NCBI RefSeq assembly: GCF_030435705.1
Contig: NZ_CP129382.1
Location: 186,001-250,000, forward strand
From: Rhizobium sp. SSA_523
Lineage (GTDB): Bacteria; Pseudomonadota; Alphaproteobacteria; Rhizobiales; Rhizobiaceae
Length of the DNA: 64,000 bases
Reading direction: 5' to 3'
Shown here: positions 1-8,013 of the stretch, in pieces
Position numbering within the stretch: the stretch's first letter is position 1
Layout of the letters: each line of letters starts with the position of its first letter
Translations under genes and position numbers: made by a program
The notes under the pieces: generated by a model
Seen by the model: only the letters and a program-made list of their open reading frames with translations
What the model was told of the DNA's origin: nothing
The model's database searches: none

Positions 1-53
1 AGCGCAACAAGGCCTGCTCCAAATACCAGTGTCGTCTTGATCAGGAACCACAT
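1..53 (-). CDS. Partial membrane protein, N-terminus only
   Basis: Only the first 17 codons are in the window. The minus-strand reading starts at the ATG complementary to 51-53 and gives MWFLIKTTLVFGAGLVA, which looks like a signal anchor or first transmembrane segment. A short peptide of this kind begins the DUF5330 family of rhizobial envelope proteins, but the fragment is too short to assign. It is divergent from the histidine kinase at 556, so the region 54-555 must hold promoters for both. Confidence 0.4.
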   Translation of the reverse strand, partial: MWFLIKTTLVFGAGLVA

Positions 54-555
54 CTTCGTTCACCTGTCCCGGTCGACTTCTCTTGAGCGCCTGTCTTCGG
101 CGCCCTTGTCTCTGCGTCTATGTCTGCGTCAGTTTCCGTCTGCCGGTCTTGACGTGAAACCACCCTAGCGGCCCATTCGAAACGTCCCCTTGCGGTAAAA
201 GCTGCGATTTGACGCAAATTTGTCTCGAATTTTATCGAACCCGCCGCATCCTCTCCGAAACAGCCCTTTCCGGAGCTTTTTAGCATTCGCCGTTAAGCAT
301 AAATGCGGCAGTGCGTCAGCGGTTGCCGCCTTTTCTTGCACAGGCTTTGCCCCAATCCTTAACGAATTGCCGAAAATTGAAGAAAATCCGCTGCTTACGC
401 CCTGTTAACCACAAGCGGAATTGCTTCGTTCCGGCACAGGCAGAGGGCCTGTTTCCGGCCTTCCCACCCCCTTCCGGACCTCTTCTTTTATAGTTTCCTT
501 AAGTCGCTGACGCCTATGGTCGTGCCATCAAGATTCGCGGTATTAGGTAATTGCG
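54..555. other. Divergent intergenic region, no convincing gene
   Basis: About 500 bp separate a leftward partial gene from the rightward histidine kinase. Short reading frames here lack ribosome sites and look random. The right half is AT-richer and contains several TTAA tetramers, as expected for promoter DNA, but no defined operator could be recognised. Confidence 0.5.
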
Positions 556-2094
556 TTGCGCGTATTCGAAGACATCGGCGGAAAGCTGGCCGGCGGGACT
601 GACCGTCTCGTGCTCGGCTGGATGAAGCAGCTCGGCAGGGGCGACACCATGCGCCTCGGCGATGTGGCGAACCTGCGCCGTCTGGCCGTGCTGTGCGGCG
701 CCTGCCTCATCATGCTGCCTTTCGCCGCCGGTCTGGCGCTTGGCCCGGCGCTCGGCGCTCCGGTCGGCGCGGCGCTGATGCTGGCAACTCTTCTCTCCTT
801 TTCCGCCGCCGGCCTCTTCCTGCTGCGGCCCCAGGATGCTCTCGAAACGCCGGCTGCCGATGCGGCGGACGCCATCTTCGACGCCTGCCCGGGCGTGATG
901 CTCCTGTGCGATGCGCAGGGCGTCATCTCCAGGATCGGCGGCCGCGAGCAGGCCATGTTGCCGGCCGGCCGGCGAGATCCGCGCGGCCTGGCGCTTGCCG
1001 AACTCGTGCATGTTTCAGATCGCATCGCCGTTGCCCAGGCGCTGGACGCGCTGCGTCTCGGCCAGCGCAGCGTCTCGGTGGATGCGCGTGTCGAACAGGG
1101 GTTCGATCCGCAGGGCGGGCGCCAGTTCCTGCCGGTGCGGCTCGATCTGTCGGCCATGGCAGGCGGCGAACCCGGTCTCCACCCGGTGCTCGTCCAGATG
1201 CGCGATGCCTCGATCGAGGCCGGCCTGCGCGAGGAGATCGTCGAATGCACGGCCGAAGCCGCCTCTGCCCATGAAACGAAATCCCGCTTCCTGGCTGCCG
1301 TCAGCCACGAGCTCAGAACGCCGCTGAACGCCATTCTCGGCTTTTCCGACGTGCTGGCCGGCGAATATTTCGGCGCCCTGCAGAATGAGCGTCAGCGCGA
1401 ATATGTCTCGCTGATCCGGCAGTCGGGCGGCCATCTTCTCTCCGTCGTCAACACCATGCTGGATATGAGCCGTATCGAGGCGGGGCGCTACGAGCTGATC
1501 ACCGAGCCCTTCCGCATTGCGGAGGCGGTGGAAACCTGCCGCGCCATGCTGGATCTGCAGGCCCGCAACAAGGGCGTCACCCTCACAACGCGGATCGCCC
1601 GCGGTCTGGGCGATGTCGTGGCCGATCGGCGGGCCGTCCAGCAGATCCTCATCAACCTCACCGGCAATGCGGTGAAGTTCACGCCGGCGGGCGGCGTCGT
1701 GTCCATCGATGCCGAGGAACGCGGCCGCACTCTCGTCATTGTCGTCAGCGATACCGGCATCGGCATCGCCGCCGACAAGATGGACCGGCTGGGCCAGCCC
1801 TTCACGCAGGTGCAGGGCGATTACAACCGCGCCTATGAAGGCACGGGGCTCGGCCTGTCGCTGGTCAAGGGACTGGTCTCGCTGCATGGTGGACAATTCG
1901 CGATCGAAAGTCGCCTGGGGGAAGGAACCGTGGTAACCGTCACGCTGCCGCTGGAGGGGCCGCAGAGTTCGAGCATCGCATGCGAGGAGGACGGGGCGGT
2001 GGAATTTCCGCCACGCCTGCGAAAGACGCAGGACGTGGCGGCAACGCAAGAACAGGGATTTGCGCATGACCGCGCGAAAGCGAAAAGCGCCTGA
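556..2094 (+). CDS. PAS-domain sensor histidine kinase (PleC/DivJ/PdhS-like HisKA)
   Basis: A 512-residue membrane sensor kinase. Two hydrophobic helices lie at about residues 37-57 and 65-92, followed by a PAS-like region (about 97-215). The HisKA dimerisation domain carries the phospho-accepting His251 in SHELRTPLNAILGFSDVL. The HATPase_c domain (about 355-470) has an N box (NLTGNAVKF), G1 (DTGIGI) and G2 (GTGLGLSLV). The HisKA sequence resembles the PleC/DivJ/PdhS kinases of the alphaproteobacterial cell-cycle network; that link is inference. The start is a TTG at 556, chosen because the segment before the first ATG (622) reads as folded protein. An ATG start at 622 or 649 is possible. The next gene begins 29 bp before its stop, so the two are probably one operon. 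Confidence 0.85.
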   Translation: MRVFEDIGGKLAGGTDRLVLGWMKQLGRGDTMRLGDVANLRRLAVLCGACLIMLPFAAGLALGPALGAPVGAALMLATLLSFSAAGLFLLRPQDALETPAADAADAIFDACPGVMLLCDAQGVISRIGGREQAMLPAGRRDPRGLALAELVHVSDRIAVAQALDALRLGQRSVSVDARVEQGFDPQGGRQFLPVRLDLSAMAGGEPGLHPVLVQMRDASIEAGLREEIVECTAEAASAHETKSRFLAAVSHELRTPLNAILGFSDVLAGEYFGALQNERQREYVSLIRQSGGHLLSVVNTMLDMSRIEAGRYELITEPFRIAEAVETCRAMLDLQARNKGVTLTTRIARGLGDVVADRRAVQQILINLTGNAVKFTPAGGVVSIDAEERGRTLVIVVSDTGIGIAADKMDRLGQPFTQVQGDYNRAYEGTGLGLSLVKGLVSLHGGQFAIESRLGEGTVVTVTLPLEGPQSSSIACEEDGAVEFPPRLRKTQDVAATQEQGFAHDRAKAKSA

Positions 2095-3100
2095 CCGACG
2101 CAAGAAGCCGGTGAAGGACTTTGGCCGGGAACCCGGCGTGCTGGGCAGCGTGCTGAAACGCCTGCTGCCGGGCCTGCTGTCTTCAGCCTGCCGCTATGCC
2201 CTGCGCCATCCGCGCGGCGTGGGCGGCAGTCTTTGCGTGGCGGTGGCCGGCAGTTTCGTCATGGCCAATGCGCTCTGGTACCAGCCGGGCGGCCATCCGC
2301 ACCCTTTCCTGCGGACCCGCGATGCCGAACATCCCGATGCCATTGCCGGCTACCGGCCGGCGCCGCGCGAACCGGCGGGAGACGTCACGACATTTCATAT
2401 CGAACGCCAGGACCTGGCCGAGCGGCCCGCGAACCAGCCGGAGGGCGGCCCGTCGGCCCGTCCCGTGCCGGTCGACCTGCCGGAGGCCACGGCTGCGACC
2501 GGCAGCCGGTCGGCCCCGTTCGAGGATCCGCTGGTCACCCGGCAGGCGGCAACCATGCCGGCCCTCTCGACCCCCGACCTGACAAAAGACCCGGCGCACA
2601 ACCCGGTGCAGAACCCGGGTCAGGCCTCGCTGCAAACCGCCGCGCCGCAAACACCGGCGCCCGGTGCAGACGTGCCGCCCAACCGCGTCGTGGTGCCCCT
2701 GCAGCGTCCTGCCGGAGACCTCAAGGCGGAAGATCCGGTGGCCGTGGCAATCCGGGCGGCCGAACGCCGGCCGGCCGCAGCCCCGCCAAAGCCGCCCTCG
2801 GCCGCTCCGCAGCCCCCGCGCGAGGTGGCGCAGTCCGCCAGCGCCAGGCAGGAGGACCAGGTCGCGGCGCAGATCACCAATGCCGCCAGCAACGGGCTTC
2901 CGCTGGCTGATGTCGATCTGGTGATGCAGATCCAGCGCGGCCTCGCCAATATCGCCTATACCGATGTGCAGGTGGATGGCGTGGCCGGCGCCCAGACGCG
3001 TGCCGCCATCCGCCATTTCCAGAAACATTATCGCCTGGCCGAAACGGGCGAACCTTCCGATGCCGTGCTGAAGAAGCTGAAATCCATCGGAGCCCTGTAA
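2066..3100 (+). CDS. Membrane-anchored peptidoglycan-binding domain protein
   Basis: A protein of about 344 residues starting at ATG 2066, inside the end of the upstream kinase gene. It has a basic N-terminus, one transmembrane segment near residues 50-70 (GSLCVAVAGSFVMANALWY), and a long Pro/Ala-rich linker (about 75-270) of low complexity. A C-terminal PG_binding_1 domain (about 285-342) shows the typical VDGVAGAQTRAAIRHFQ core. This topology places the C-terminal domain in the periplasm, on peptidoglycan. The overlap with the kinase suggests co-transcription and perhaps a link between envelope and signalling; that is inference. No catalytic residues are visible. Confidence 0.8.
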   Translation: MTARKRKAPDRRKKPVKDFGREPGVLGSVLKRLLPGLLSSACRYALRHPRGVGGSLCVAVAGSFVMANALWYQPGGHPHPFLRTRDAEHPDAIAGYRPAPREPAGDVTTFHIERQDLAERPANQPEGGPSARPVPVDLPEATAATGSRSAPFEDPLVTRQAATMPALSTPDLTKDPAHNPVQNPGQASLQTAAPQTPAPGADVPPNRVVVPLQRPAGDLKAEDPVAVAIRAAERRPAAAPPKPPSAAPQPPREVAQSASARQEDQVAAQITNAASNGLPLADVDLVMQIQRGLANIAYTDVQVDGVAGAQTRAAIRHFQKHYRLAETGEPSDAVLKKLKSIGAL

Positions 3101-3184
3101 AGCAAGGTTTAGCAAGGCGGCGTCCGGACGCTCTCCGCCGGACCCGCCACGGAGCCTTTCAAGCCGCGTGCCGCTTGGAAAACC

Positions 3185-3418
3185 TCAGCGCGGATGCTCC
3201 TGGGCGAAGACCAGCAATTGCCAAACCACCGGTCCCAGGACCGGATGCTCGTGATGAGCGGTGGGGATCGGCTGGCGCCGGCCGACGACGATCTCGTCGC
3301 CGCAGGTCTTGCAGCGATAAATGCCGGCATTCAGCGTGATCTGCCCCGGCAGCCAGTCCTTGTCAAAGGCGCTGACATCGCTTTGGACGAGATGGTGCGG
3401 ATATTTGTATTTCGCCAT
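3185..3418 (-). CDS. Small zinc-ribbon-like conserved protein
   Basis: A 77-residue soluble protein, MAKYKYPHHLVQ to the C-terminal AQEHPR. The start at 3418 is preferred over 3445 because the MAKYKYPHHL opening reads as the true N-terminus. One CxxC (YRCKTCGDEI, about residues 39-46) and a His cluster (TAHHEHP) could make a metal site, but a second Cys pair is missing, so a full zinc ribbon is not shown. It is convergent with the peptidoglycan-binding gene and divergent from the DUF1491 gene. Function unknown. Confidence 0.6.
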   Translation of the reverse strand: MAKYKYPHHLVQSDVSAFDKDWLPGQITLNAGIYRCKTCGDEIVVGRRQPIPTAHHEHPVLGPVVWQLLVFAQEHPR

Positions 3419-3605
3419 GGGGCCTCCAGATGCTGCAAAGGGCAAGAACCGTTCTGGTTGCGGGTTTCTCTCGCGACCGATGTCTCGATACAGACGATGC
3501 GGCCGACCGCTACCACGTCAAGCTTGCGCCGGGCGGAGGCGGGCGCCACAGTGCCGTGCCCCAACCGGCTTTGGCCGCAACTCCATAGGAGCAGGAACAG
3601 GATAT

Positions 3606-3947
3606 ATGCGACTTAGAAGCGATCTCGTCGTCTCCGCCCTGATCCGGCGGGTCTTCTCCATGGGGGGATTTGCCGCCGTAGACCATCGCGGCGCCGACGA
3701 GGCGGGCGCCATCTTCATCCGCCAGCGCCACCGCGACGGCCTGGAGGATCTTTTCGGCCCGGCGCCGCAGATCCTGGCGGATGAGGGCGGTGCGCGTCGT
3801 TTCGAACGGCGTCTCACCCGCGCCGAGCCGGACGCGGTCGCCGCGCTGATGGAGAAGGAGCGCCGCTTCGATCCGGATCTTTGGCTGGTCGAGCTGGAGA
3901 TCGACGATATCGGCGATCTGATCGAGGTGACCGACGGGCAGCCGTGA
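3606..3947 (+). CDS. DUF1491 family protein
   Basis: A 113-residue protein (MRLRSDLVVSALIRRVFS). It has the family pattern of an N-terminal helix, a G(A/G)xAAVxxRGxxxAGAIFI strand region, and an acidic C-terminus ending DPDLWLVELE. DUF1491 is nearly confined to Alphaproteobacteria and has no established function. The protein is cytosolic with no signal peptide. About 65 bp after its stop the sequence enters the 53-bp tandem array. Confidence 0.8.
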   Translation: MRLRSDLVVSALIRRVFSMGGFAAVDHRGADEAGAIFIRQRHRDGLEDLFGPAPQILADEGGARRFERRLTRAEPDAVAALMEKERRFDPDLWLVELEIDDIGDLIEVTDGQP

Positions 3948-4012
3948 GCCGCCGCTCTTGCACCGTTCGGTCAGAACGGGACGCTGCGAAAACTCTGTCT
4001 GCTTGGCTTTTT

Positions 4013-4436
4013 CCCCCGCGCGCCCGGACGGAAAACCGGTTCCCACTTTTCCTGGCCGCGCTTTTTCCCCGCGCGTCCGGACGGAAAACCGGGTTCCACT
4101 TTTCCTGGCCGCGCTTGTTTCCCGCGCGTCTGGACGGAAAACCGGCTCCCACTTTTCCTGGCCGCGCTTGTTTCCCGCGGGTCCGGACGGAAAACCGGTT
4201 CCCACTTTTCCTGGCCGCGCTTTTTCCCCGCGGGTCCGGACGGAAAGCCGGTTCCCACTTTTCCTGGCCGCGCTTGTTTCCCGCGCGCCCGGACGGAAAA
4301 CCGGTTCCCACTTTTCCTGGCCGCGCTTTTTCCCCGCGCGTCCGGACGGAAAACCGGGTTTCACTTTTCCTGGCCGCGCTTTTTTCCCGCGCGCCCGGAC
4401 GGAAAACCGGTTCCCACTTTTCCTGGCCGCGCTCTA
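4013..4436. repeat. 53-bp tandem array, 8 copies
   Basis: Eight head-to-tail copies of exactly 53 bp. The GGACGG landmark recurs at 4026, 4079, 4132, 4185, 4238, 4291, 4344 and 4397. Copies differ by only a few substitutions. Each unit holds the palindromic core AAAACCGGTTCCCACTTTTC and a GC-rich CCTGGCCGCGC arm. Single copies of a very similar AACCGGTTCCCACTTTT word are common intergenic elements in Rhizobiales, so this looks like local amplification of one. The last copy runs into the stop codon of the leftward DUF2336 gene (CTA at 4434-4436). No spacers are present, so it is not a CRISPR array. Confidence 0.95.
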
Positions 4437-5384
4437 GGCCGAGCGGGCAGGGCGAGCAGCCGGCGTCGCGGCTGTTTGGTCGGCATAGGTGTAGCGATCG
4501 GCGCGCCGCCAGGCCTCGACCCGCCGGCCGCACTCATTCTCGTCCAGCTGATCCCACAGGATCGCGCTGCGGGTCACGCCGCCAACCTTTTCGCGCAGGT
4601 GGCCGTAAAGCTGTTCCAGGATCGCCAGCGAATCCGTCTGCTCCATCCCGATGCCCTTCAGCGTGGTGGCGAGCTGGTGGCCGGAAATATCCAGCATGAT
4701 CCGCTCGGAAAGCCAGCGGCTCGCCGACAGCGTGTCGGATAGCGTGGTGGCAAAGGCATCGGCCTCGCGGGCACGGGCAAAGCGCGTCAGCAGCGCCTCC
4801 TGAACCGGCGTCACGGTGCGCAGGCCGAGGCGCTCGGCCGTATGGGCGGATTGGCTCTGCGCCATCTGCTTGATGGTATTGCGCAGCGCCTCCTCGCGGG
4901 ACAATCGCGCATCGCTGTGGAACCGGGCTTGCTCAGTGAGGTCCGGTGCGTTTTGGGGCATCGCAAGGGCGTCGCTGCTCGCCTCGGCCACGCCGGCCTC
5001 CTCCGCAACCGGGCGCGGCGGCCGGGAAAGATCGCGGCTCTGGCGCAACCCGACCAGCGCGTCGATCACGGCCGGTGACAGCTGATCGCGGCGCACGATG
5101 GCGCGGGCATGATCGGCACCCTGCGTGCGGGCAATGGTGATCAGAGCCTCGTCGGAGAGGCTGGGGGATTGTGAGAGGAAGGCGGCGGAAATCGCGATCG
5201 GCTGACAGCCGATGAAGAAGGCGACGGCCGAGGGCACATGGCGCGAGCGCGCCAGTGCCGCAACGGCCTGGCGGCGCGCCTCCGGGCTGGAGGCGTCGAA
5301 GAGCGGCGAGAACAATTCGGCAAATTGCCGGAGCTCGGGTTTGCTGGGATGCTCGAGGTCCTCGAAACTCGATACCGTGGCCAT
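4434..5384 (-). CDS. DUF2336 domain protein
   Basis: A 316-residue all-helical protein. The ATG at 5384 (MATVSSFEDLEHPSK) is chosen because the upstream extension to 5483 does not read as conserved protein and an AAAGGA lies ahead of this ATG. The N-terminal half (RQFAELFSPLF, EARRQAVAALAR, PSAVAFFIGCQPIAISAAFL) shows the HEAT-like helical repeats of the DUF2336 family, found widely in Alphaproteobacteria with unknown function. No signal peptide or membrane helix is seen. The 3' end coincides with the 53-bp array, so its terminator, if any, lies in repeat DNA. Confidence 0.8.
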   Translation of the reverse strand: MATVSSFEDLEHPSKPELRQFAELFSPLFDASSPEARRQAVAALARSRHVPSAVAFFIGCQPIAISAAFLSQSPSLSDEALITIARTQGADHARAIVRRDQLSPAVIDALVGLRQSRDLSRPPRPVAEEAGVAEASSDALAMPQNAPDLTEQARFHSDARLSREEALRNTIKQMAQSQSAHTAERLGLRTVTPVQEALLTRFARAREADAFATTLSDTLSASRWLSERIMLDISGHQLATTLKGIGMEQTDSLAILEQLYGHLREKVGGVTRSAILWDQLDENECGRRVEAWRRADRYTYADQTAATPAARPARSA

Positions 5385-6323
5385 CAGGACCACATCCTTT
5401 CTACGCATCGCCTGCGGCCTCTCAAGATCACGATACCGGTCCACGCACTCATCCACCAACGCACATACAAAAATGATAGACACTCGAACCCAATTCGCGG
5501 GCGACCCAATCCGCCGGCGATCCAGCCGCCGGCAGAGCCTGTCCGCGACAAGTCATGCCGGCAGACCTCTCGCCAAAGTCTTGTGCCATGCGGCCAGCCC
5601 CGGAAAGTCCCCCTGCTTTGCCGGCCCTGCCGCTGCCGTTCAGCGTGCCGCAAGGCATGTCCCGCGTCAGGTGACTGTAGGCAGGACAGGGTTAATCGCT
5701 GGTGAAGATCGCCGGCTTTTGCGCCGGAACAGGCCACACTTCAGGGCCCGGAACATCCGGCTTTGTGCCGCGGTGTGACAGTTATATCATCAATGGCTAA
5801 TATAATTGCTCCGCCAACCCTTGAAACCCTGCGCAAGGCAAGCCTGGCGCAAGCTTCGGAGGAAAACTGGAGAGCTGTGGCCGGTCCGGCATGCCTGTCG
5901 TTCCAAGTCCCAACCGTTCTGACGGCTGGGTCAGGGTCAAGACAGGCCAGGCGGTGATGTGAGTGTGGCATTTGTGACGAGCTGCGACAAACTTGCGCGA
6001 AATGTCAAAAACGGAAGATGAGTATTAGCATTTTATTAAGGAGCGTGGGGTTCAATTCGGGTTAACGCAGGGTTTTCGCGTCAGCTCTTGCAAGATGGTC
6101 GGCCGGTTCGAACCCGGTTGCGGTTTCTCTTCCAAAGGGCGTGAACTCCGGGGCAACTTGTGCGTTGAAAGTATCGCTGAGCCATTTGGTTCCGCCGGAA
6201 CCGAGGTTCTCCGAGAAAGGCGCAAACTGCCTTGGATTCAAGGATGCGTCAGCCCGCCTAGATGCGGGCAGGGTGAAATCGGTCCGTCCTTCATCCGTCT
6301 CGAATCCCCTTGAGGAGACGTGC
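5385..6323. other. Gene-poor intergenic region (about 0.9 kb)
   Basis: No reading frame here has both a ribosome site and protein-like composition. It separates the leftward DUF2336 gene from a rightward small gene. The segment 5990-6060 is AT-rich (TTTTATTAAGGAG) and is the likeliest promoter area. At 6110-6127 a 15-bp hairpin with a GTTCGAA loop imitates a tRNA T-arm, but no complete tRNA folds around it. Confidence 0.5.
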
Positions 6324-6512
6324 ATGGCAGAGATCGTTGTATTGAAGAAATGGCGCGACATGCATCCCGAGCGCGGCTTCCTGCGGCTTGACCGCCGCGA
6401 GGGTGCCGATGTGGTGCTGTTCACCGGCGTGCGCTACGAGCGCATCGAAGATGTCACACACCGCACGATGGACGACCTGTCGCTGCGCGCCGACAGCGGC
6501 AAGACGCACTGA
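6324..6512 (+). CDS. Small conserved hypothetical protein (62 aa)
   Basis: A 62-residue protein, MAEIVVLKKWRDMHPERG to the C-terminal ADSGKTH, with a good ribosome site (TTGAGGAGACGTGC) before the ATG. It is charged, soluble and has no Cys. The centre VVLFTGVRYERIED suggests a small beta-rich fold. The longer frame beginning at 6141 is not supported. Family and function not recognised. Upstream is a long non-coding region; downstream it converges with the DUF1254 gene. Confidence 0.65.
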   Translation: MAEIVVLKKWRDMHPERGFLRLDRREGADVVLFTGVRYERIEDVTHRTMDDLSLRADSGKTH

Positions 6513-6565
6513 TCTGGGATAAGGGACCCTAAATCATCGCCGCCGGCAGGCCGGCGGATCTTGCC

Positions 6566-7117
6566 TCACTGCCAGGTGACCGGGCTGCAATCGGCCTCGG
6601 CCAGAAATTCGCTGGCCATCTTGCGGAAGCTCTTGCGCGGCGCCGCCGCCCGCAGCACCGCATAACCCTGCGCCTCGCGCGCTTCCACGATGATCGGCTG
6701 CATCAGGCTGGCCGGCATGGCCTTGCGCAGGGCCACCGCCTGCACCGGCGTCGCGACGATGACGTCGAGACCGCCGCCCGAGGAGGTTCGGTCATTGATG
6801 CTGAAGGTTTCGTTGGAGGCCGCGTCGAAGGTGGCCAGGGACCAGAAGGGAACGCCGCTGCCGCCCGAGAGGCGGACCGGGGCCTCCGTCAGGTCGAAAG
6901 CGCAGACGGCCACGTCGAGAAAGGGATCATCCTTCGACAGGCTGTCGGGATCCGGCCTGCTGCCGAGCGCATGGAACTGGAAGGGCTGGCCCTGGCCGAC
7001 CACCTTGGAATAGGCGTCGCGTTCGCTGAAGCCGGGCAGGGCAAGGATGATGGTGAGGTGCAGGAGCGCTGCGCCCACAAGTCCGGTGAGTATGGCCAGC
7101 AAAATTCTAAGCATCAT
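6566..7117 (-). CDS. DUF1254 family membrane-anchored protein
   Basis: A 183-residue protein with an N-terminal membrane segment (MMLRILLAILTGLVGAALLH) and a periplasmic domain with the DUF1254-type pattern YSKVVGQGQPFQFHAL, VAVCAFDLTEAPVRL and FWSLATFDA. It starts 11 bp inside the end of the DUF1214 gene, so the pair is translationally coupled. Two-protein DUF1214/DUF1254 units beside a PBP gene recur in rhizobia, but the biochemical role is unknown. Confidence 0.75.
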   Translation of the reverse strand: MMLRILLAILTGLVGAALLHLTIILALPGFSERDAYSKVVGQGQPFQFHALGSRPDPDSLSKDDPFLDVAVCAFDLTEAPVRLSGGSGVPFWSLATFDAASNETFSINDRTSSGGGLDVIVATPVQAVALRKAMPASLMQPIIVEAREAQGYAVLRAAAPRKSFRKMASEFLAEADCSPVTWQ

Positions 7118-7691
7118 CGCACCCGATGCGTTGCAGCGCCGGCATTGTCAGGTCGATGAGGCCGGAACTGCCGGCGGTCGGCGTGTCCAGCAAGGTCAGC
7201 ACCAGGCGGAAGGGCTTGTCCCGCTCCACGGCGATCCAGTTGCCGGGTGCGGCAAGGGCCGCAATCGTGACCTCGAAACGGCCATCGGGCTGGCGCATCA
7301 CGCTGCGCGAATTCAGCGCCAGAGGCTTCGCGCTATCGGCAAGCGGCGGACGACCGTCGATTTCCGCGTAAAGCGTCCACAGCCGTGTCGGCGGCGTCTC
7401 TCCCGCCAGCCGGTAGCGGCATTGGCCGGAGAGCTGGCGATTGCTGTCATCCACCCGTGCGGTAAAGCGCAAGCCCTCGGCACTGCCGAGCAAGAGGCGC
7501 CCGGCATTGGCGCGGTGCGCCTTGGCGTAAGGATCGGCCGCCTCGGTCTGCGCCTGCGGAAAGGCTTCCCAGGCGCCAAGCCGGATGGCGCCGAAGCCCA
7601 CCGTCGCGTCCAGCGCGACAAGGGTGGACCAGATGCCGGCGCCAAAGGCGATGGCAAGGCTCAGCGCAACGAGGAGGGGGAGGCGAAACAA
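7107..7691 (-). CDS. DUF1214 family envelope protein
   Basis: A 194-residue protein: a signal anchor at residues 1-20 (RLPLLVALSLAIAFGAGIW), then a beta-rich domain with YRLAGETPPTRLWTLYAEID and a C-terminal RLVLTLLDTP segment, as in DUF1214. It is the first gene of a two-gene leftward unit with the DUF1254 protein. Location is likely the inner membrane, facing the periplasm. No catalytic motif can be seen. Confidence 0.75.
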   Translation of the reverse strand: MFRLPLLVALSLAIAFGAGIWSTLVALDATVGFGAIRLGAWEAFPQAQTEAADPYAKAHRANAGRLLLGSAEGLRFTARVDDSNRQLSGQCRYRLAGETPPTRLWTLYAEIDGRPPLADSAKPLALNSRSVMRQPDGRFEVTIAALAAPGNWIAVERDKPFRLVLTLLDTPTAGSSGLIDLTMPALQRIGCDDA

Positions 7692-7805
7692 GCGGCAATG
7701 GACCTAGGGGCTGTTGACATTCGGGGTGTGAGACGCGGTTGCGGGCGTGACAATGGTTCCGTTATCGAAAGCGATGCCGCAGGCGGCCGGGCCCGTCAAC
7801 GTCTA

Positions 7806-7854
7806 GAGCGGGATGGCGAGCATATGGCAGTGGTTTTCGCCGACTATCCCGCTC
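7806..7854. repeat. Inverted-repeat intergenic element (AGAGCGGGAT type)
   Basis: GAGCGGGAT at 7806-7814 is complementary to ATCCCGCTC at 7846-7854, with an inner GGCGA/TCGCC pairing, giving a long hairpin. The AGAGCGGGAT opening is typical of dispersed intergenic palindromes in Rhizobiaceae. It sits in a 320-bp gap between two leftward genes and could act as a transcript end or RNA stability element for the PBP transcript. That role is inference. Confidence 0.6.
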
Positions 7855-8013
7855 CTCCGGCCGGGTTTCGATCATGATGGAGACCTTAGACCCGGACAAA
7901 GCCAAGATCATCCTGCCGCTTTGGCAAAATGGGCGAGTTTCCCCAATTCTCCAGCACGGTGGTGCAAGAAAATCCCCGCTGTGCCAAAATCCAACATCTG
8001 CCGGACCGTGCGG

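Noticed and set aside
4013..4436. Possible CRISPR array
   Set aside because: Units are contiguous with no unique spacers, and no cas genes are present in the window.
3814..4699. Long frames on both strands through the 53-bp array, giving repeated Arg/Gly/Lys or Phe/Arg/Pro peptides
   Set aside because: 53 is not a multiple of three, so the array is read in rotating frames. Both strands give open frames because the unit lacks stops. No start site or domain.
5741..5971. 76-residue minus-strand frame in the DUF2336-small gene gap
   Set aside because: No ribosome site, Arg/Ala-rich random composition and no recognisable pattern.
6110..6127. tRNA T-arm-like hairpin with a GTTCGAA loop
   Set aside because: No acceptor, D or anticodon arms can be built around it, and no CCA end.
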